From: Flavobacterium sp. JAD_PAG50586_2
Lineage (GTDB): Bacteria; Bacteroidota; Bacteroidia; Flavobacteriales; Flavobacteriaceae
Direction: 5' to 3'
Assembly: GCA_023213215.1 (NCBI GenBank)
Contig: CP096136.1
Location: forward strand, 930,001-994,000
DNA: 64,000 nt
A program made the position numbers and the translations under genes. Positions 44,824 through 55,258 of this stretch are shown one piece after another; the first letter of the stretch is position 1; each line of letters opens with the position of its first letter. The notes under the pieces are model-generated. The model had not been told where the DNA came from. It worked only from the letters and a program-made list of their open reading frames with translations, and did not search any database.

Positions 44824-45699
44824 TTAAGGAATAGCAACCTTCATTTGTCCAGGTAACATCCTAATATCCAATTTAGTTTCCTCGCCAATGTATTCACCAT
44901 CCATCTGAAAGCTCACTGGCGTAGTGGTTGTTATGGTTGCCTTATCCGTAGAAATAATTTCAACATCTTCTGAATTGACCGGCATATTTCCTGTAATTAT
45001 TTGACCGAAAACCAATAAGTCAAGGTTTTTGAGGATTATCAGTTCAAACTTCCCATCATCCATTCTTCCATCGGGATTTATGGTTACGCCTGTACCGTAT
45101 TTTTGAGAGTTTGCAATTACAATCATTCGGGCAACGCATTCGATCGTTTCATTATTAGTTTCTATTTTTGCTGAAAAAGGTTCGTTCAACTCGGTTAATG
45201 TTGTAACCACCTGTAGTGCATAACCTAGTTTTCCCCGAACGGAACTGCTTTCATAATTCTTAACCAATTCGGCATTCAGACCCAAATCGCTTAAATGAAT
45301 GCTTCGTTTTCCATTAATGCAGACCATGTCCATCTCCATAAAATGATTGTGAAAGGCAACATCCAGATTTTCTTCGATGGTAGCAGGTAAATTTAAATCG
45401 ACAGACAAACCGTTGGCAGAACCGGCAGGCAGGATTCCGAATATCACATCCTGTTTCTCCAGTGCTTCGCCAACCATTTTTATGGTTCCATCACCACCCG
45501 CAATTAGGATACGTTCGGGTTTGTGTAAATCAAAAAGATTTTTTATGGCTGTTTCATCCTTTTCGCCTGAAGTTTCATAAACAATTATTTCTATACCATA
45601 TTCTTGGGCAAAAGCCAAGACTTTTAATAAGATTTCAGATTTATCGATGTCGCCTGAAATTGGATTTAGTGCCAAAATGTATTTCTTGTTCTTCGCCAT
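44824..45699 (-). CDS. diacylglycerol kinase-family lipid kinase (YegS-like)
   Basis: 291 aa with LNPISGDIDK at the nucleotide-binding N-terminus, IAGGDGTIKMVGEAL (GGDGT at 68-72), FGILPAGSANGLSVDL, and the C-terminal FQMDGEYIGEE. Members phosphorylate diacylglycerol or related lipids. Convergent with the acyltransferase gene, 6 bp apart. Confidence 0.9.
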   Translation of the reverse strand: MAKNKKYILALNPISGDIDKSEILLKVLAFAQEYGIEIIVYETSGEKDETAIKNLFDLHKPERILIAGGDGTIKMVGEALEKQDVIFGILPAGSANGLSVDLNLPATIEENLDVAFHNHFMEMDMVCINGKRSIHLSDLGLNAELVKNYESSSVRGKLGYALQVVTTLTELNEPFSAKIETNNETIECVARMIVIANSQKYGTGVTINPDGRMDDGKFELIILKNLDLLVFGQIITGNMPVNSEDVEIISTDKATITTTTPVSFQMDGEYIGEETKLDIRMLPGQMKVAIP

Positions 45700-45759
45700 A
45701 AATTGTATTCCCTAAATAATTTGTAATTTGTCAATCGAAACTCAAAAGTAATCAATTTA

Positions 45760-46727
45760 ATGAAGCCCATTCTCAAATTATACCGCGGATATGCCAACGA
45801 TCAGGAATTAATTGTGATGGGTCATGTTTTTAGGCCAACGTCAAAGGAAGACTATGATTTTCAGAAGACCAATTTTAAAAATGCTACTTCAGTAATCCGA
45901 ATGTTCCGCATTAAGACTCAGGCTAATGCCGATGTTTTCCTTGAGCACAACGGAAAAAAATCCATACCAAAACGCTTGAGGATGGTTATTTTAAATTTTG
46001 CATTCCCCTGCAGGAACAATCAGCATTTGGCTGGATTGATTACAGCGTAAGTATTTATTTTAAAGATGAAGAAATAAAGGAAACAGGCAGTTTTATCAAA
46101 CCACACAAAGGAAATTTTGGATTCATATCCGACATTGATGACACTTTTTTGGTTTCGCATACCCGAAATCCGTTAAAGAAATTATATATACTGTTGTTTC
46201 GGAACGTCAATGACCGAAAGGTTTTTGAGGATGTTGTTGCCCATTATCAGGCACTGAGTTCGACAGGACAAAAGAATCCAAGCGAACAAAATGCCTTCTT
46301 TTATGTTTCGAGCAGCGAATGGAATTTGTATCGGTTCATTACCCAGTTTGTTGAAATCAATAAGTTACCAAAGGCAGTCTTACTATTGAAGGATATCAAA
46401 ACCAGTTTGATGGACTTATTTATAACAGGTCGCGGCGATCACAATCATAAATTTGAAAAAATTAAGCACATATTGGAATTCTATCCCAACCTGCAATACA
46501 CGCTTTTGGGTGACGATTCGCAGCACGATCCTTACTTATATGAGAACATCTGCAAAATTTTCCCGGTAAATGTAATGGCAGTCTACATTAGGCAAACGGG
46601 TAACTCCAAGAAGGAGAAAACAGTTGCGGCTTTGAAAAACCTTGAAGGTCTTAACGTAAAAGTATGTTATTTTAAAAACAGTTCAGAAGCCATTGCGCAT
46701 TCGAGAAGCATTGGTTTGATTTCTTAA
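45760..46727 (+). CDS. APP1-like phosphatidate phosphatase (DUF2183), one frameshift in the assembly
   Basis: Two pieces (45760-46050 and 45960-46727) form one 322-aa protein when one A is added to the A7 run 45954-45960 (HNGKK then IHTKTLEDGYFKF). The catalytic HAD motif is GFISDIDDTFLVS (DxDxT), followed by FFYVSSSEWNLY and LLGDDSQHDPYLYENI, as in the APP1 catalytic domain. Probably a phosphatidate or related phosphatase, and it lies divergent from the lipid kinase, a sensible pairing. Confidence 0.85.
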
Positions 46728-46883
46728 ACGGAGTTTTAGCCCAGATTGAAATGGAAAGCTTTTCATAGAATAGTTCTATTTTTTGTTGCTCTAAAAAAGC
46801 GACCAAAGGAAGCTCTTTTTAGGGCTTACAAAAAAGAAGTATTGATGAAAACTTGGAATGGAAAGCTGGATTAGCTTCAAAAA

Positions 46884-48791
46884 CTACAACTTATCAATAT
46901 CGCCCTGAACGGCTTCCCAATCCTCCAGTAATTTATCGAGTTCCTGTTTTTTCTTGTTGTAGGCCATAAAGAAATTAGCGTCTTCAATATGCTTGTCATA
47001 GTTTGATGCCAGTGCTTTATCGTCGGCCTGGATATCGATTTCGAGTTGTTTTATCTGGCTTTCGATTTTACTCAGTCGGTTTTGAAGCGATTTGTTTTTC
47101 TTTTGGTCTTCGTAGGAAAGACTCTTATTTTCCTTCACATTGGAAGCTACAACGACATCTTTCTTTTCGATTTCGCGCATGTTGTTGGCGTTGCGTTGTT
47201 CTAAAAAGAAGTTGATATCTCCTAAATATTCCTTTATCTTTTGGTCCTTGAATTCGTAGACGATGTTCGACATTCCCTGAAGAAAATCCCTGTCGTGGGA
47301 AACAAGCAATAGTGTTCCTTCGTATTTTTTGAGCGCGGCTTTCAGGACGTTTTTGGATTTGATATCGAGGTGATTCGTAGGCTCATCCATTACAAGAACA
47401 TTAATTGGCTGTAACAGTAATTTACACAACGCCAAACGGTTTCTTTCGCCACCTGAGAGTACTTTGACTTTCTTTTCGACATCATCGCCTCTGAATAAAA
47501 ACGAACCCAACATATCACGAACCCTTGAGCGATTTCCATCAGTAGCGGCATTAGTCATAGTTTCCAATAAAGTGATTTCTCCGTCGAGATATTCGGCCTG
47601 GTTTTGGGCAAAATAGCCCAATTGTACATTGTGTCCTAGTTTTATGGAACCCTGGTATTTAAATTCGTTGACGATGGCTTTCATAAAGGTTGATTTCCCC
47701 TGACCATTCTGACCAACAAAAGCGATTTTAGAACCACGTTCTACTAAAAGAGAAATGTCTTTTAGGATGGTTTTATCGCCATAGGCTTTGGTTACGTGCT
47801 CTGCTTCAATCACGACTTTTCCCGGACTTTGCGAAAGCGGAAACGAGATATTCATTACGGAGTTATCATCTTCGTCGACTTCGATTCGTTCTACTTTGTC
47901 CAATTTCTTGATAAGTGATTGCGCCATGGATGCTTTGGAAGCTTTGGCACGGAACTTTTCGATTAACTTCTCGGTTTCCTCTATTTTCTTGGCCTGATTT
48001 TTTTGTGTTGCCAGTTGCTTTTCGCGGATTTCTTCACGAAGCACTAAATATTCTGAGTAAGGTTTGTTGAAATCGTAGGCTTTTCCAAGGGAAATTTCGA
48101 TAGTTCTGTTCGTAACATTATCCAAAAACATTTTATCGTGCGAAACGATTACGACAACACCTGGAAAGTTTCTTAGGAATCCTTCGAGCCAAATGATACT
48201 TTCGATGTCCAAGTGATTCGTTGGCTCATCCAGAAGTAATATATCATTGGACTGTAACAGTAATTTTGCTAATTCGATACGCATTCTCCAACCACCGGAA
48301 AAAGTATCTGTCTGGTTGTTGAAATCCTCTCTTTTGAATCCGAGTCCCAATAATATCTTTTCGGTTTCTCCAACATAGTTATATCCGCCAAGGATTTCGT
48401 ACAGATGCGAAACATCACTCAGCTGCTCAATCAAATCAGAATACGATTGGCTTTCATAATCCGTTCTTGTGGCAAGTTGGTGATTGATTTCGTCAATCTT
48501 TACTTCGGCTCTTTTTATTTCGGTAAAGGCTTCGTAAGCTTCATCTAAAACGGTTCTTCCCTGTTCGAAATCGATATCCTGGCGTAGGAAACCCATTCGC
48601 ACTTCTTTCTCGGTAGCTATCTGGCCTGAATCCGGTTTAAAATCCCCTGCCAAAATTTTCAGCATGGTTGATTTTCCGGCGCCATTTTTTCCGACAAGCC
48701 CTACTCTGTCTCCTGAGCCCAATCGAAAAGTAACCTCTTCAAAAAGGTATGTGCCGCCAAATGAAACCGATAAGTTATGAATATTTAACAT
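46884..48791 (-). CDS. ABC-F family ATPase (Uup/YheS-like)
   Basis: 635 aa with two ABC domains. Domain 1 has GKNGAGKS, FSGGWRMRIELAKLL and LLLDEPTNHLD. The linker is rich in K/A (residues about 245-300). Domain 2 has GQNGQGKS, LSGGERNRLALCKLL and VMDEPTNHLD. A C-terminal coiled coil (KIESQIKQLEIDIQADDK) follows. ABC-F proteins act on the ribosome rather than in transport. Confidence 0.92.
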   Translation of the reverse strand: MLNIHNLSVSFGGTYLFEEVTFRLGSGDRVGLVGKNGAGKSTMLKILAGDFKPDSGQIATEKEVRMGFLRQDIDFEQGRTVLDEAYEAFTEIKRAEVKIDEINHQLATRTDYESQSYSDLIEQLSDVSHLYEILGGYNYVGETEKILLGLGFKREDFNNQTDTFSGGWRMRIELAKLLLQSNDILLLDEPTNHLDIESIIWLEGFLRNFPGVVVIVSHDKMFLDNVTNRTIEISLGKAYDFNKPYSEYLVLREEIREKQLATQKNQAKKIEETEKLIEKFRAKASKASMAQSLIKKLDKVERIEVDEDDNSVMNISFPLSQSPGKVVIEAEHVTKAYGDKTILKDISLLVERGSKIAFVGQNGQGKSTFMKAIVNEFKYQGSIKLGHNVQLGYFAQNQAEYLDGEITLLETMTNAATDGNRSRVRDMLGSFLFRGDDVEKKVKVLSGGERNRLALCKLLLQPINVLVMDEPTNHLDIKSKNVLKAALKKYEGTLLLVSHDRDFLQGMSNIVYEFKDQKIKEYLGDINFFLEQRNANNMREIEKKDVVVASNVKENKSLSYEDQKKNKSLQNRLSKIESQIKQLEIDIQADDKALASNYDKHIEDANFFMAYNKKKQELDKLLEDWEAVQGDIDKL

Positions 48792-48835
48792 AGAGAAAAA
48801 GAATAGTGAATTAGTTATAAAACTCCATTTGGGGT

Positions 48836-48843
48836 TACCTTTG
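48836..48843 (+). promoter_or_regulatory. -7 box TACCTTTG
   Basis: Exact TAnnTTTG 36 bases before the DUF983 start, in the divergent gap with the ABC-F gene. Confidence 0.45.
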
Positions 48844-48879
48844 TGGAACGAACGGAAATGAAATTAAAAATTTTTGCAA

Positions 48880-49269
48880 ATGTTAAAAAAAGGATCCAAA
48901 TTAAATAGCATTTTAACAGGAACTTGTCCTAAATGCCAGGAAGAAAGTATGTATGTCGCTAGAAATCCATACAATCTGCCGAAAGTTATTGAAATGCATG
49001 AGCATTGCAGCCATTGTGGATTACATTATCAGATAGAGCCATCGTTTTTTTATGGAGCTATGTATGTTAATTATGGACTAACAGTAGCACTTGGTGTAGG
49101 GGTTTTTTTGATTACCAAAGTTCTTTTCAATTTTACAATCACCCAATCCTTTATTTCAATAATTGTGGCTTTGATAGGTTTGATGCCTGTAAATTTACGC
49201 TTAGCCCGGAACATTTACATTAACATGTTTGTAAGTTATGATGCTAAAGCAAAGAAGCATACCTCTTAA
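48880..49269 (+). CDS. DUF983 protein
   Basis: Start ATG 48880 (MLKKGSKLNSILTGTCPKCQ). The 129-aa protein has a zinc-ribbon-like CPKC...CSHC pair and two membrane segments (YVNYGLTVALGVGVFLITKVLF, FISIIVALIGLMPVNL). DUF983 members are small membrane proteins of unknown role. The 3' end overlaps the convergent oxidoreductase by 26 bp. Confidence 0.88.
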   Translation: MLKKGSKLNSILTGTCPKCQEESMYVARNPYNLPKVIEMHEHCSHCGLHYQIEPSFFYGAMYVNYGLTVALGVGVFLITKVLFNFTITQSFISIIVALIGLMPVNLRLARNIYINMFVSYDAKAKKHTS

Positions 49270-50289
49270 TATCGATTGATTTTTCTAAAGGAATTTCATT
49301 TTCTATAAAATTATATAAATCTAACGCCATAGCCGGTGCAAGCATTACTCCTCGTGTTCCTAGACCATTAAGAATGTAAATGTTTTTATGTTTTGGGTGT
49401 GTCCCTAATAAAGGCTTTCTGTCTTTCACTGTTGGCCTGACTCCGGCATAATGTTCAACAACTTCAAAATCGCAGTTTATTATTTCCTTTATTCTGTCGA
49501 TGAGTTCTGCTTACCTTCAGATGTAGTTGCATTCGTTTTGTCGTCCCAATTATAGGTAGCACCAACCTTATAAAGATTATCTCCCAATGGAAGAATAAAA
49601 ACACTCGTGTTTAGGATTACGTCCAAATCCAATTCGAGCGCTTTTATAATCAATAATTCCCCTTTGGTTCCGTCAAGAGGTAAATATTTAAAAAAAGGGT
49701 TAGAGTGCATTCCAAATCCCTCTGCGAAGACAATGTGTTTGGCTTTTAGATTTTTGTATTCAATGTGCTCATCAAAAAACGCAAGTTTGTTATAATCGAA
49801 AGTAGTTTCATCAAATAATTCTAAACTTTTTAAATACTGCTGGTAATTGGTAAGTAAAACTAATGTATCGACATATCCTGTATGAAGCACTTGACCATAA
49901 CCAAATGGAGAATCGATTGCATTGTATTTTTTATGTACAATTGTGTTAGAAAGAAATGGAGCTAAATTGGGTTTGTCAGATGCAGCGAACCAATTGTTTT
50001 GCTCCTCAACCGAAAAGAATTTTCTATAGATAGGTATTCTAAAATCCACTTGAACGTTTAACTTCTGTTCAATAGTATAATAGAGTTTGTGTGCAATATC
50101 GAGTTGCGAATTGGCATTCCATACCTGGCTGAATCTTTTTAAGATTACGGGATTGTATAGACCACCTGCAATTCTTGTAGAATTTTGGGAATGATTGTCA
50201 AACACAACAAATGACTTGTCATGCTTCAAAAGGGTTTCTGCAAAAGCAATTCCAGCTAATCCTGATCCAACAATAATGTAATCCAGCAT
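49244..50289 (-). CDS. FAD-dependent oxidoreductase (DadA/ThiO type), one frameshift in the assembly
   Basis: Two pieces (50289-49489 and 49505-49244) form one 348-aa protein when one G is added near 49505-49512 (TSEGKAELIDRIKEII). The N-terminus MLDYIIVGSGLAGIAFAETLL is the FAD dinucleotide fold; the C-terminus EHYAGVRPTVKDRKPLLGTH...ILNGLGTRGVMLAPAMA is the DAO-family end. Substrate unknown. It lies downstream of gldN but is separated from it by a terminator. Confidence 0.85.
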
Positions 50290-50302
50290 AGGTATAAATT
50301 AA

Positions 50303-50332
50303 AAAAACTCTCACCATAAAGATGAGAGTTTT
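50303..50332 (-). terminator. terminator of the gldKLMN operon
   Basis: AACTCTC/GAGAGTT stem with A and T flanks, 22 bp after the gldN stop on the minus strand. Confidence 0.85.
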
Positions 50333-50354
50333 ATATTGTATTATGAAATCTTTC

Positions 50355-51268
50355 TTAGTAATTCCACATATCAGACTCAAAACTACGAATCTTCTCTTTA
50401 ACCCTTTCGGATTCTAAAAGCTGATTCTGAGAATTGTCTTTCATGTATTGTTGAATTTCCCTATCTCCATATACGTTTTCTTCCTTGTAAATCTCTCCGC
50501 TAAATCGTCGGGAATTCAGCAAGTGGTCGAATGTGATTGGCATGGCAGAGTTTTTATCGTTAAAAGCTTTGGCTTCGTGTAATATCTCTCTGACAGCCGG
50601 GAAATAAACCCAAAATAAATCGATTACGTCAGCATTCTCGTTTCCAGCATCCTTAGCTTCCGGAGTTACCGGGCATAAAGCTAATAATCTGTATTTTAGT
50701 TCACCCTGACGCTTGTCAAAATACCAATATCCTTTGATTCTGTATCCAGAAATATAACTGGCATCCAATTCTTTTTATTGATAAACTGTGGATCTAAAAC
50801 CTTTCTTCCAGATTTGTAATCGTCTATAAAGTTGTTGTACTCATCAATACCTGCAGGAATTGTATCCGTATAGGTAAATGACGATTCCATATCTTTAAAG
50901 GTTTTCTTAGTATTGAAATAGTCATCAGCGTAAACCTCAGTGATTTTACCGCTTTTGATGTTCTTAACCAGTACATCAAATAATGATCTTCTTTCTTTAC
51001 CAACGAAATTGGTGTCGATAGGATAGTACAATGGGAAATTAATTCTTTCATCAACATCTACCATTTCCCAAATGGTTTTACCCATCAGTACGTCTCTGTC
51101 ATGAACATAACCATATGGCAATGGTTTATCATTGTCAGAAATTAATTGAGCAGGCGTTTTCTTTCCAATCTCATCTGGAGTCTTGGAATTCAACAAGTTT
51201 GACTGAGCAAAAGCTGAAGCACTCATTGCTACTGCAAAAACTACTGATAAAAGATTTTTAATTTTCAT
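50355..51268 (-). CDS. gldN: gliding motility / type IX secretion protein GldN (one frameshift in the assembly)
   Basis: Two overlapping pieces (51268-50770 and 50775-50355) read as one 304-aa protein if one T is added in the T5 run 50772-50776 (INKKELDASYISGYRIKGYWYF). Signal peptide MKIKNLLSVVFAVAMSASAFA. Contains RDVLMGKTIWEMVDVDERINFPLYYP, a GldN hallmark. GldN with GldK forms the periplasmic/outer-membrane ring of the type IX apparatus. It is fourth in the gldKLMN operon with a 51-bp gap to gldM. A real loss would abolish gliding and secretion, so a sequencing error is far more likely. Confidence 0.93.
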
Positions 51269-51319
51269 AATTATTATAATATAAGTTATTTAAGTAGGTT
51301 TCTTTTCAACTTAAATTAT

Positions 51320-52858
51320 TTATTGAATTTCGTAAATTACCGGTGCCGCTGTCTGAGGCTTGATATTCTGACCAGCAATTCTAGATTTGATATCTGAAAT
51401 TGTAACTTGGTCACCTTTAGCCGCTCTAGCTAATGCTGCAGCACATTTTCCGTCTACTGCTCCACCATTTACGATGATTGCAGGCTGACCTGGAACTTTA
51501 AAAGTAAACTGAGTTACTTCAAAATTTAAGTCATACAAGAAATCGGGTAAAACCGCACTGATTTTAGACACTTGCAAACGTGATTTAGCACCTTTTTGAA
51601 CTCCAGTTACACCACCAATCGCACCTAGTGGAGCCGGGATGTTTTTAATTCTGAATACTTTTTTGTCAGATACTGATTTTCCGTCAGCCATTTTACCGGT
51701 TGCAGTTACAATAACTTCAGTACCAGAACCTGGGTTTAAATTATACTTACCTTTACCGGCAGATGTTAAACCTGGAGCAGAAGCAGTTACATTATTTTCA
51801 GGAATACCAGCGAAAGAGATAGTCATTGGATTTGGTAAACCTCTGTATACAACGTTCATTTTATCTGCAGAGATGTTAGCAGAGTTTGGACGCGGAACAA
51901 CCACATATTTACCTTCAAATTTCAAAGGCACTGGTTTTCCGTCTTCCATGAAAGAGAAAGTACCGTTAATTGTTTTTTCTCCAACACCACCAGCAGTCAT
52001 CGAGATAATAGCCTGACCATTTTCGATTTTACCTGGTCCGGAAAAACTTGTTGGAACAGTGTTAGCATCGTATTTACCTAATACAACTCTACCTTTTACA
52101 GTTTCACCTTCAAAGAAAACATTTTTATCTAAAATTACCATTGCCTGGAAGTTCTTTAACGAAGCAGCCTGTGCAATTGTATTTCCAATTAATGCGTTAT
52201 AAATATCCTGTTCAGTTTGCTCAACATCGTTTTGCATACTTGTTAGTTTAGCCATAGAGGCAACTGCTGGAAATCCTTCGAAATGGTAAGATAAATATTT
52301 TTTAGAGACACCATCTTTATCCTTAACATTACTTAAATTAAATTTAGAGTTAATGTTTTCTGCGATTTTTTGATACTTAACATCATTGCCAAAAACCGCA
52401 ATTATGTCTTTTTTGTATTTTTCAATCTTAGCAATTATTTCATCACCTTTCTTAGAATATTTGTCGCCTTCGAACCAATTTTCATCGATATAGCTACCTT
52501 TGTCCATTGCCTCGTATGGCAATTTTCCAGTTTTCTCTTCTCTTTCAAACTCTTTAGTCACATCATTTTTTATGTTTCCTAAATAAGTATAAAGGTCTTT
52601 TGAAATCTTTTGAACTTCGTTTGCTTTGTCTAATGGCGCTTTAAAACGAGCTGGCTCATCTTGCGCTTTTTGTTCTAAAGTACCTAATAAACTTTTATTG
52701 TATTCTTCAGAAAATTTATTTACACCTTCAAATTTTTCATTCATTAAACCGAATGCGGTCAATACTTCTTTTGACATATTCAATGCCAACATTGCGATGA
52801 AAACCAGGTACATCAGGTTAATCATCTTCTGCCTAGGGGTTAGTTTTCCTCCTGCCAT
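51320..52858 (-). CDS. gldM: gliding motility / type IX secretion protein GldM
   Basis: 512 aa with one N-terminal membrane helix (MINLMYLVFIAMLALNMSKEV), a helical bundle to about 220, then Ig-like periplasmic domains (AIVILDKNVFFEGETVKGRVVLG; MNVVYRGLPNPMTISFAGI; C-terminal FTFKVPGQPAIIVNGG). GldM spans the periplasm and links the GldL motor to the GldKN ring. The gap to gldL is 56 bp. Confidence 0.97.
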   Translation of the reverse strand: MAGGKLTPRQKMINLMYLVFIAMLALNMSKEVLTAFGLMNEKFEGVNKFSEEYNKSLLGTLEQKAQDEPARFKAPLDKANEVQKISKDLYTYLGNIKNDVTKEFEREEKTGKLPYEAMDKGSYIDENWFEGDKYSKKGDEIIAKIEKYKKDIIAVFGNDVKYQKIAENINSKFNLSNVKDKDGVSKKYLSYHFEGFPAVASMAKLTSMQNDVEQTEQDIYNALIGNTIAQAASLKNFQAMVILDKNVFFEGETVKGRVVLGKYDANTVPTSFSGPGKIENGQAIISMTAGGVGEKTINGTFSFMEDGKPVPLKFEGKYVVVPRPNSANISADKMNVVYRGLPNPMTISFAGIPENNVTASAPGLTSAGKGKYNLNPGSGTEVIVTATGKMADGKSVSDKKVFRIKNIPAPLGAIGGVTGVQKGAKSRLQVSKISAVLPDFLYDLNFEVTQFTFKVPGQPAIIVNGGAVDGKCAAALARAAKGDQVTISDIKSRIAGQNIKPQTAAPVIYEIQ

Positions 52859-52914
52859 TTTTTCTAATTAGTTTAAATTATTATTTTGTTTAAAATATAT
52901 AGTTATAAAACTAA

Positions 52915-53550
52915 TTATCCTTTGTTACTCATTGCAGAAAGCATTCCACCGTATACATTGTTCAATGTAGAAAGGTTAGAAGTTAAGCTTTGCATTTGAT
53001 CTTTTAATTTTAAATTGTTTTCTGCAACTTCATTGTTGATTGCCGCATTTCTCTCAGCACTTTGAACTTGTACAGTGTATAGACCATTCAATGTTTCTAA
53101 TTGACCTGCAGCTTTAGTCATTTCTTCAGCATATTTTTTAGTGGAAGCAACTGAATCAACTGTTGGAGATATAGCTTTAGCTGCACCTTCAAAGTTTTTA
53201 ATGCTATTTCCTAAGCTTTCCATCAATTGACCATCGATTTTAGCTTCTTTCAACATTGCGTCTAATTTTTGAGACAATAATCCCTGAGCATCTTTTGGAT
53301 CTTCTACTTTTTTGTCTTTAGCTTTAGCTTGTCCTCCAGCTAATTCCGGATAAACAAGTGACCAATCTAATTCGTTGTCAACTGGATCAAAAGCCGATAA
53401 ACCAAAGATTAACGCTTCAACACCCAAACCGATAATAAGCATTGCACTTGCTCCAGTCCAGTGTTGGATTTTAAATAATGCTCCAACGATTACAACTGCC
53501 GCTCCCATACCGTAAGCGAAATTCATTGTTTTTTTGCTTAATAATGCCAT
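52915..53550 (-). CDS. gldL: gliding motility / type IX motor protein GldL
   Basis: 211 aa. Two N-terminal membrane helices (GMGAAVVIVGALFKIQHW and SAMLIIGLGVEALIFGLSAF), the second with the conserved Glu, then a long cytoplasmic helical tail. Together with GldM it forms the proton-driven motor of gliding and type IX secretion. Position between gldK and gldM is standard. Confidence 0.97.
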   Translation of the reverse strand: MALLSKKTMNFAYGMGAAVVIVGALFKIQHWTGASAMLIIGLGVEALIFGLSAFDPVDNELDWSLVYPELAGGQAKAKDKKVEDPKDAQGLLSQKLDAMLKEAKIDGQLMESLGNSIKNFEGAAKAISPTVDSVASTKKYAEEMTKAAGQLETLNGLYTVQVQSAERNAAINNEVAENNLKLKDQMQSLTSNLSTLNNVYGGMLSAMSNKG

Positions 53551-53600
53551 AATAATAAAAATTTTAGTTAGTTAAGTTAATATATTTAAGTTAGTTTAAA

Positions 53601-55009
53601 TTATTTTCTAGGTGCAGCGTTCTTAGTTACCTGAGTTCCCATGTAATCCTGAACTGTACGGAATCCGATGTAACTTCTGGCTGAATCTGCGTATTCAAAA
53701 TCCCTTGTTCCTACTTGAATGAAGTAAGCAACGTCTTTCCATGAACCACCTCGAACGGCTTTTCTCATGTTTTTATTGTCAGAAACGTTAGGATTGATTG
53801 ATGAGACATACTCATAAGCTGCAGCATCATAAGATGAATCTGTCCATTCCGACACATTGCCCGCCATGTTGTATAGATTATACCCGTTTGGCTCATATGA
53901 TTTAGCTTCTACAGTATATAAAGCCTGATCTGCTGCATAATCTCCTCTGTTTGGTTTGAAGTTTGCTAAGAAACAACCTCTGTCATTTTTAGCATATGGT
54001 CCACCCCAAGGGAAAGTTCCTGATTCTAAACCACCTCTTGCAGCATACTCCCATTCTGATTCAATTGGCAAACGGAATGAGTTAATTAAATCCTGTTTTT
54101 CTTTTTTGATTTAATGTAAGAGTTCTTGTTTAATGTTCTCCATGCGCAAAACGCTTTAGCTTGTTTCCAACTTACACCTACGACCGGATACTGTGCGTAT
54201 GCCTGGTGCCAGAAATAATCGTTGTGCATAGGTTCATTGTATGAATAAGCAAAATCTTTAATCCAAACAGTAGTATCTGGATAAATTGATTCCTGCTCTG
54301 TTCTAATAAAAGAACTTCTTTTTCCAACTTTAGCTTTAGCTGCGGCCTGGATATCCATCCAAGAATATCTGAATTTTAACTTCTTAACATCAATGGTTCT
54401 TAATCCGTTGAAAGACTCAGCTATTGGAAGGTACATAGTATCCATCACTTCAGTATAATACTCGTCTGGGTACTTTTTAGTGTCTTTTATAAGTTTAATT
54501 TTTTTGTTGAGTCTTCTTCCTGCATAAGGATCATCATCTGTTCCAACGCTATAATAATTCTCATACATGTATTTATCGTATGGAGTCATTTTTGCAGGAT
54601 CAGTGTCGTTGAAAGCAAAGTCACCAATGCTTCCACCTTTCCCACCACCTTTTCCGCCTTTAGCTGTAGAGGTCTGGCCAACTTCATCTGCAAGGATTGC
54701 TAAACGAACCCTGATAGTAGAATCCTTTACCCACTCCACAAATTGACGGTATTCACTATTAGTAATTTCAGTTTCATCCATATAGAACGACCTAACTGTA
54801 ACTGTCTTTGTTGGCGAATCCTGCATATTAGCCGGGTCATCATCTGATTTACCCATAATGTATGCTCCACCAGGGATCAAAGTCATTCCAAACGGCTTTT
54901 CTGGATGCCATTTTTTTCCTTTAACTCCTACCAATTCACCTTTATCGCTAGATCCGCCACAACTGGTTAATAAAGCTAAAAATGACGCTAATGTTATGAA
55001 CTTCTTCAT
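53601..55009 (-). CDS. gldK: gliding motility / type IX lipoprotein GldK (one frameshift in the assembly)
   Basis: Two pieces (55009-54086 and 54105-53601) form one 469-aa protein when one T is added in the T5/T6 runs 54096-54107 (KEKQDLINSFRLPIESEWEYA). Lipobox FLALLTSCGGSS. The C-terminal part is the formylglycine-generating-enzyme-like fold (GGAYIMGKSDDDP, SEWEYAARGG, NMAGNVSEWT, RGGSWKD). GldK is the outer-membrane lipoprotein of the ring with GldN. First gene of the operon; the 250-bp upstream gap holds two direct repeats of CGATAAAATGC. Confidence 0.93.
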
Positions 55010-55173
55010 ATATATATTTTGGGGTTAATTTGAATTATTTTTTAAGGGCGTAAACCTATTTATTATTTTTCAAAAAAGCAATTAATTAATATTAAATTTC
55101 TTTTTATAAAATTACATCATATTAATTCACATTTCAAAAATAGAATTAATGTTATTATAAAAAAATATTTTAT

Positions 55174-55204
55174 CGATAAAATGCACTTTTTAACGATAAA
55201 ATGC
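55174..55204. promoter_or_regulatory. direct repeat CGATAAAATGC, 20-bp period, upstream of gldK
   Basis: Copies at 55174-55184 and 55194-55204, i.e. 165-195 bp before the gldK start. A TATTTTTG -7-like box lies at 55135-55142 (minus strand). Other copies or near copies are at 23906-23916 and 42980-42990, each upstream of a minus-strand gene. Confidence 0.35.
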
Positions 55205-55258
55205 TGTTTTTAATTGTATTTGTAAGTATTACTTTATAATATATTTATCTTATTCTTT

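Noticed and set aside
53601..54071. Separate short genes for the two halves of gldK (likewise gldN halves and mcrC pieces)
   Set aside because: Protein homology continues seamlessly across a single missing base, so they are parts of one gene.
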